DNA from: Gymnothorax reevesii
Taxonomy: Eukaryota > Chordata > Actinopteri > Anguilliformes > Muraenidae
Reading direction: 5' to 3'
DNA: 64,000 nt
NCBI GenBank assembly: GCA_029721435.1
Contig: CM056592.1
Span: 35,847,611 to 35,911,610, forward strand
The position numbers were made by a program, and so were the translations under genes. Shown here one piece after another: positions 28,001-34,000 of the stretch; position 1 is the stretch's first letter, and each line of letters starts with the position of its first letter. The notes under the pieces are model-generated. The model made no database searches and was not told where the DNA came from. It saw nothing but the letters and a program-made list of their open reading frames with translations.

Positions 28001-31000
28001 TATCACACCCAGTGCCAAATGAGATATCGAATCAAAGAACGTAATATTTCTAGTCTATGAGCCAAGTCTGGTGAGTTTTCGAGTATGATAAAACCCTCAA
28101 AAATGTGTTCGTAAAATCTAAAAAAACGCAGGAAATGGATCATAGCTCACTTCCTGTGAGGCAAAAAAATTTCAAAAAAATTTACAAAAAAATTTATGAT
28201 GACTACTATGACTCTATAAAATTTCGTGAGAATCCGAGCAAGTGCGTTCCAAAATGGCCGCGTGTTTGGTGGCGCTATAGAGCCACCGGGGCATGTCCAA
28301 GCACAAAAATAATAATACTTTGCAATTTTCACCACGACTGACGCGTGGGCAAATTTTTGTGAGTTTTCGTGCATGGCAAAGCCCTCAAAAATGCGTTCTC
28401 GCAGCAGAATAAAAAGAAGAAGAAGAAGAAGAAGAAAAATCCCATCAAAAACAATAGGTTCCTCGCACCGGTCGGTGCTCGGGCCCTAATTAAAGCTGCA
28501 AGCAGCGTTGAAAGGGCCCTCGCCCCCCCTGTGCACATTGGAGTGGCAGCAAGATTTTGATGGCTGCAGGTGTCTATTCAGAGCCATTGGACACAGCTGG
28601 ACCTCGTACAATGTGGTTTCCTGATGGGAGTGCAAAAATTTTCTGGGAGCGCTATGATACCATTTTGACTTGCCTGTGCACAAAATCTACAACACAGTAA
28701 TCGTAATACGGGGCTCCATGAGTGTTTCGATTTTTGTAAATTTTCCAGCATGTTTAGACTTTCAAAAGAGCAATTCTTTTATAAATATTATTGGGGGCGC
28801 TATAGAGCCATTATGCCCCATTTAGTGCCAATTGATGGATGTATTGAAGAGAGGAATGATGAATGCAATGATCACACCAAATTTCATGAACATTCAAGCA
28901 CTTTTATCTTAACATGACCATATCTAGAGGGCGCTGTGGAGCCACCTAGCACCTCCCGATCCAATATTAGCATATGTTTTTACTTTGGAGAACAATTTTA
29001 TCAAGCAGAAGAAGGTTCGGGCAAATCCCACAAAGTATGTGGCAGTAAAAGCAACTCCCTGTTTCATGGCGGGATATCAAAATTTGCCGTGAAGCCACGG
29101 ATACATTGTTCGATGAAATCAAAATTGCTTCGCAATTTAACATCAGCAAGGTCTTAAGATATTATTTGCCAAATATTAAGTTGATCGGATAAAATCTCTA
29201 GGAGGAGTTCGTTAAAGTACGACGCCTGTGAATGGCAAAAAATCAAAAAAAGTTGCAATTTCAATTAAAAATAGCGGACTTCCTGTTGAGTCTAGGTCAT
29301 GGCACCAAGAGACTTTTTTTTAGGTCTCAGCATATTCCACATGTCTACCGAATTTCATACATGTAGGTTTACCAGGCTGCGAGGGCTGCTTATTTGAAAT
29401 TATCCAGGGGGCGCTATTATGACAATTATGCCAAGCCTATATATAAGCTTTTTATCAGAGTAATAGGAATGATGATTTTTATACATTTACAAAATTTTGT
29501 GAGTTTTTGAACATGCTGAGACCCTCAAAAGAGCAATTCTTTTTAAAATCTGATTGGTGGCGCTATAGAGCCATGGTGCCAAATTTAGTGCAAATTGATG
29601 TAGAAGATTGAAGATAATAAGACAATTATAATTTGTGCAACTTTTTGCAAGATTTCGAGTATTATTAGGCTTCCAAATATGTGTTAATAAAATTTGGAAA
29701 AACGCAGGAAATGGCTCATAGCTCACTTCCTGTTTGGCCAAAAAATTCCAAAAAAATTACCATAACCTGACATGACAAATGCAATGATCAAACCAAATTT
29801 CATGAACATTCAAGCACTTTTGTCTCAACATGGTTGTGTCAAGAGGGCGCTGTGGAGCCACCTGACCACACCCAATCTAATATCAACATATAGTTCTACT
29901 TGGAAGTAGACTCTTATGAAGCCTCTAAAGTTTTGCGCAAATCTCACAAAGCATGTGCGCGGAAAACCAACTTCCTGTTTCATGGCGGAACATCGAAATT
30001 CGCCGCGACGCCACGGATTCAAAGTTCGATGAATCCAAAAAAGCTTCGCAATTTAACATCGACAAGGTCTTTAGATGCCATTTGCGAAATTTTAAGTTGA
30101 TCGGGTAACATCTCTAGGAGGAGTTCGTTAAAGTACGACGCCTGTGAATGGCAAAAAATTAAAAAAATTTGCAAATTCAATTAAAAATGGCGGACTTTCT
30201 GTTGAGTCTAGGTCATGGCACCAAGAGACTTTTTTTTAGGTCTTGGCATAGTACACATGTCCACCGAATTTTGTACATGTAGGTTAAACATGCTGCGAGG
30301 GCTGCTTCATTGAAATTTTCTAGGTGGCGCTGTAATGCAATTTTGCCACGCTCATCAGTAAACTCTATATCCTAGTAAACAGGATGACCAGCTTAATAGA
30401 TGTGCAAAGTAACGTGAGTTTTCGAGCATGCTGAGGCCCTCAAAAATGCAATTATGTATTAGGGGGCGCTATAGAGCTACCATGTCAAACTTAGTGCCAA
30501 ATGAGATATCGAATTAAAGAACTTAATATTTCTAGTCTATCAGCCAAGTTTGGTGAAATTTCAAGTATGATAAGGCCCTCAAAAATGTGTTCGTAAAATC
30601 TGAAAAAACGCAGGAAATGGCTCATAGCTCACTTGCTGTGCGGCAAAAAAATTTCAAAAAAATTTACAAAAAAATTTATGATGACTACTATGACCCTATC
30701 AAATTTCGTGAGAATTCGAGCAAGTGCGTTCCAATATGGACGCGTGTTTGGTGGCGCTATAGAGCCGCCGGGGCATGTCTAAGCACAAAAATAGTAATAC
30801 TTTGCAATTTTCACCACGACTGATGTGTGGGCAAATTTTTGTGAGTTTTCGTGCATGGCAAAGCCCTCAAAAATGCGTTCTCGCAGCAGAATAAAAAGAA
30901 GAAGAAGAAGAAGAAGAATAATAAAAATCCCATCAAAAACAATAGGTTCCTCGCACCGGTCGGTGCTCGGGCCCTAATAAAAATCCCATCAAAAACAATA

Positions 31001-34000
31001 GGTTCCTCGCACCTTCGGTGCCAGGACCCGTTCCGGGCCCTGGCACCGGTCGGTGCTCGGGCCCTAATGAGAAAAAGAGCTGAGGAATGCTAGAAGACTG
31101 TATGAAAGACAAATTGCAAAACTAGCCCTAAGCGCTTCTTTCAGTACTGTAGCAGAAAAAGGAAAGTTAAGGAGCAGGTTAAGTGCTTAAAGAATAAAAA
31201 AGGATCGCTGCTATTTGATAACAAGGATATTGCGGAGGCCTTAAACAATTACTTGGTTGAGAATTTTACCTCAGAGGGGGTATTTATTTCGCCAGAGGGC
31301 ATGTTAAATGCTCAAGATTATTTAGCAGAAATTGAGGTTCTGGATAATGAAGTATTAGACAAGTTGCATAAACTAAAGGCAGATAAGGCGGCGGGTCTTG
31401 ATGGCTTATATGCCTGAGTGCTCAGGGAAGTTGGTGAGATCATCTTTAAGCCACTATCCACCATCTTCAGGCGGTCTTTAGAAACTGGAGAAATACCAAA
31501 TGATTGGAAACAGGGCAATATAATACTAATATATGAGAAAGGGGACTGGACTTATTTCTTGAACGTGACAGTATCTTGAGGGATAGCCAACATGGTTTTC
31601 GTAAGGGAAGGTCATGCCTGACAAACCTGGAATTTTTTGAAGAGGCGACCAAGACTTATGCCCAGAGCAGGGCTTATGACATCATACACTTGGATTTTCA
31701 GAAAGCATTCGATACAGTACTGCATAGAGACTAATTTTTAAAATGAGCTCCATTGGAGTTACAGGAGGTATTCTGGAATGGATTCAAAACTGGTAACAGG
31801 ACAGAACACAGAGTGGTGGTCAGTGGTATCACATCTGAGCTGGGTATGGTGGGGAGTGGCGTCCCCCAGGGATCGGTGTTGGGGCCCAGCTGTTCCTTAA
31901 CTACATTAATGACCTTGATAGTAATATTGATTGGTTAAATTTGCAGATGATACTAAATTGGGGGGTTCAGGGTCCACTAAAGTGATTCAGGAGGATTTGG
32001 ATAGAATCCAGAATTGGGCAGAAATGTGCCAAATGAAATTTAATCTAGCAAAATGTAAAGTTGTACATGTAGGTAACAAAAACATTAGACGGGATTACTT
32101 TATGGGAGGTTTAAAGCTGGAATGTGCTGCACACGAGAAAGATCTGGGAGTGATTGTTGACCAAACCCTCACAGGCTCTTTTTTTTCACTTGTGCCGCGT
32201 GATAGAAGGCATATTATCGCACCTGGCATTCGTGCGCGCATGGAATGTGGTCTGACATTTCCTCCACGTGAGTTGGGTTCTCTGGTACTTGTGTTGGGTG
32301 GCGACATCTCAACTTGTTTGTGTTCTCATGAAAATTTCAGGTATTGAGGAATTGCAGGCCAGTACAGCATAATTCACCACATGCAGGCTCAGCACGGCCT
32401 CGCTTCCTAGCGCATGAAGAATGTTTTTTGTCGAGTGCACAAAGAATGTTTTTTTTGTCACTCACACAGCCATGTGCCAAAGCTATTAATAGGGTTTGTT
32501 GTTCTGGTGCTATTATTTTGATTTCACGGCAGCCGGGAACTCCCTGTGGGGTGTCTGAACCGGCGGGGCTGAGCGTATGTTCTCTCTCCCAGTCGAGAAG
32601 AGGAATGTCCCACGTGGTCAGCGTACGTTGGGAAAATGTTCTCCGCCGCCAGCAACTACCTTCCTGCGCAGGTGTCCGGGATGATGACTCAGGACCGGGC
32701 TTTCGCCACAGTCCGCCTCAACATCTACGGCCTGAAGAACATCTGTGCACTGGCCACGTGAGTGGACACTGGCTCCATCACTGCCACACTTCATACTGGA
32801 TTACTCAATAGCTAAATTATTTTTAACCCCTTGAACTTTTAACTTTTCACTTAAGATTTCCCCTAAAAAGGTTCAAAGTCAGAAAAGGTGTTTTCGTCCA
32901 TACTGTAGGACAATGTCACACACATATTCTGTATCTGTTGGTTGTTGTGCTTCACTGAAGCTGCATCACACTTACACTGAGAGAAATATTCAAAACTAGG
33001 AAGCCATGTTTTTATACAGCCACAGCATTATCTGGATCTTTTACATCATTTGATACGCATTTCCCTTTTATTCAACAGGACATACAGCAGGGAAAATAAG
33101 TATTGAATGTGTCAACATGTTTCTCAGTAAATGTATTTTTTAATGGGGCTATTGGCATGAAATTTTCACCAGATGTTGGTAACAACCCAAGTAATCCACA
33201 CATACAAAGAAATCAAAACAATAAGTCCATACATTATATTATGTGTAATAAAATGAAGTGGCACGGGGAAAAAGTATTGAACACGCTTACTGAAATTTAT
33301 TTAATACTTTGTAGAAAAACCTCTTGCACAACTTTTCTGATTATTCTATTGACTCCTCTGTCAGAAATCAAAGAGCACCTGGTCAAGGCCGGTTTATGGT
33401 GAAATGATGTTCTTTCCACTTCTGGATTATGGCCCCAATGGTGCTCACTGGAACATTCAGAAGTTTAGAAATGCGTCTATAACCAATGTCATCAGTATTT
33501 TTTGCCACAATATAAGGTTGTGAGGGTCTTGAGTGCACTCTTTGCTTCTACCCATCATAAGATGCTACTTGTGTGACACCTTGGTAATGAGAAACCTTTT
33601 TATAGGCCATCAATTATGACTAAACCAGCTGATATTAATTTGCACTGTTGGGGGCAGGATTGCTTTCTAAATACTGACAGATTTCAGCTGGTTTCTTGGC
33701 TTTCCATGCCTTTTTGAACCTCCTTTTCTTCATATGTTCAATATTTATCCCCTGTGTCATTCCACTTTATTACACAACTTAATTTATGGACTTATTCCTT
33801 TTAATTTATTTCTGTGGATTACTTGGGTTGTTATCGACATCTGGTGAAAATGTCTCGTCAATAGCACCATTAGAAATATTTACAGCGAGAAAAATGTTGA
33901 CGCGTTCAATAATTATTTTCTCTGCTTTATTTGGGATCATTGGAAACACTGGGCTCTCCAATAGACTTCAAAGTAGGAAAGAAATTCCCCGGGTTTGAAT

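Larger units (their letters stand above)
18699..31065 (+). repeat. 12.4-kb head-to-tail array of four composite-repeat copies (block 2)
   Basis: Four copies start with TTAAAGCTGCAAGCAGCG at 18699, 21287, 24936 and 28490. The whole is flanked by an 8-bp direct repeat, AATGAGAA (18691-18698 and 31066-31073), and deleting one copy of it restores the LINE reading. The junctions at 24936 and 28490 read GGGCCCTAATTAAAG; the first copy instead ends in an AAG tract. Each copy is built of about 0.91-kb internal units marked by GGCGCTATAGAGCC. Small open frames of 60-100 codons recur because the copies are alike; none resembles a known protein, and one that recurs in all four copies (e.g. 28105-28341) carries an early stop in block 1. 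Mechanism of array formation is unknown: tandem amplification after one insertion, or insertion of a preformed multimer. Confidence 0.9.

Noticed and set aside
28105..28341. A 70-95-codon plus-strand frame repeated in all four array copies (also 20760-21185, 24455-24679, 30587-30823)
   Set aside because: It recurs because the copies are alike. Differences are mostly amino-acid changing, the equivalent in block 1 has an early in-frame stop, and nothing resembles a known protein.
18699..31065. CRISPR-like or satellite array
   Set aside because: Units are kilobases long with no short regular spacers, and this is a vertebrate genome; the array is bounded by a target duplication rather than being centromeric-type satellite.
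18699..31065. Typical Helitron
   Set aside because: CTAA end and hairpin fit, but the start is not TC and an 8-bp target duplication is present; kept only as a hypothesis.
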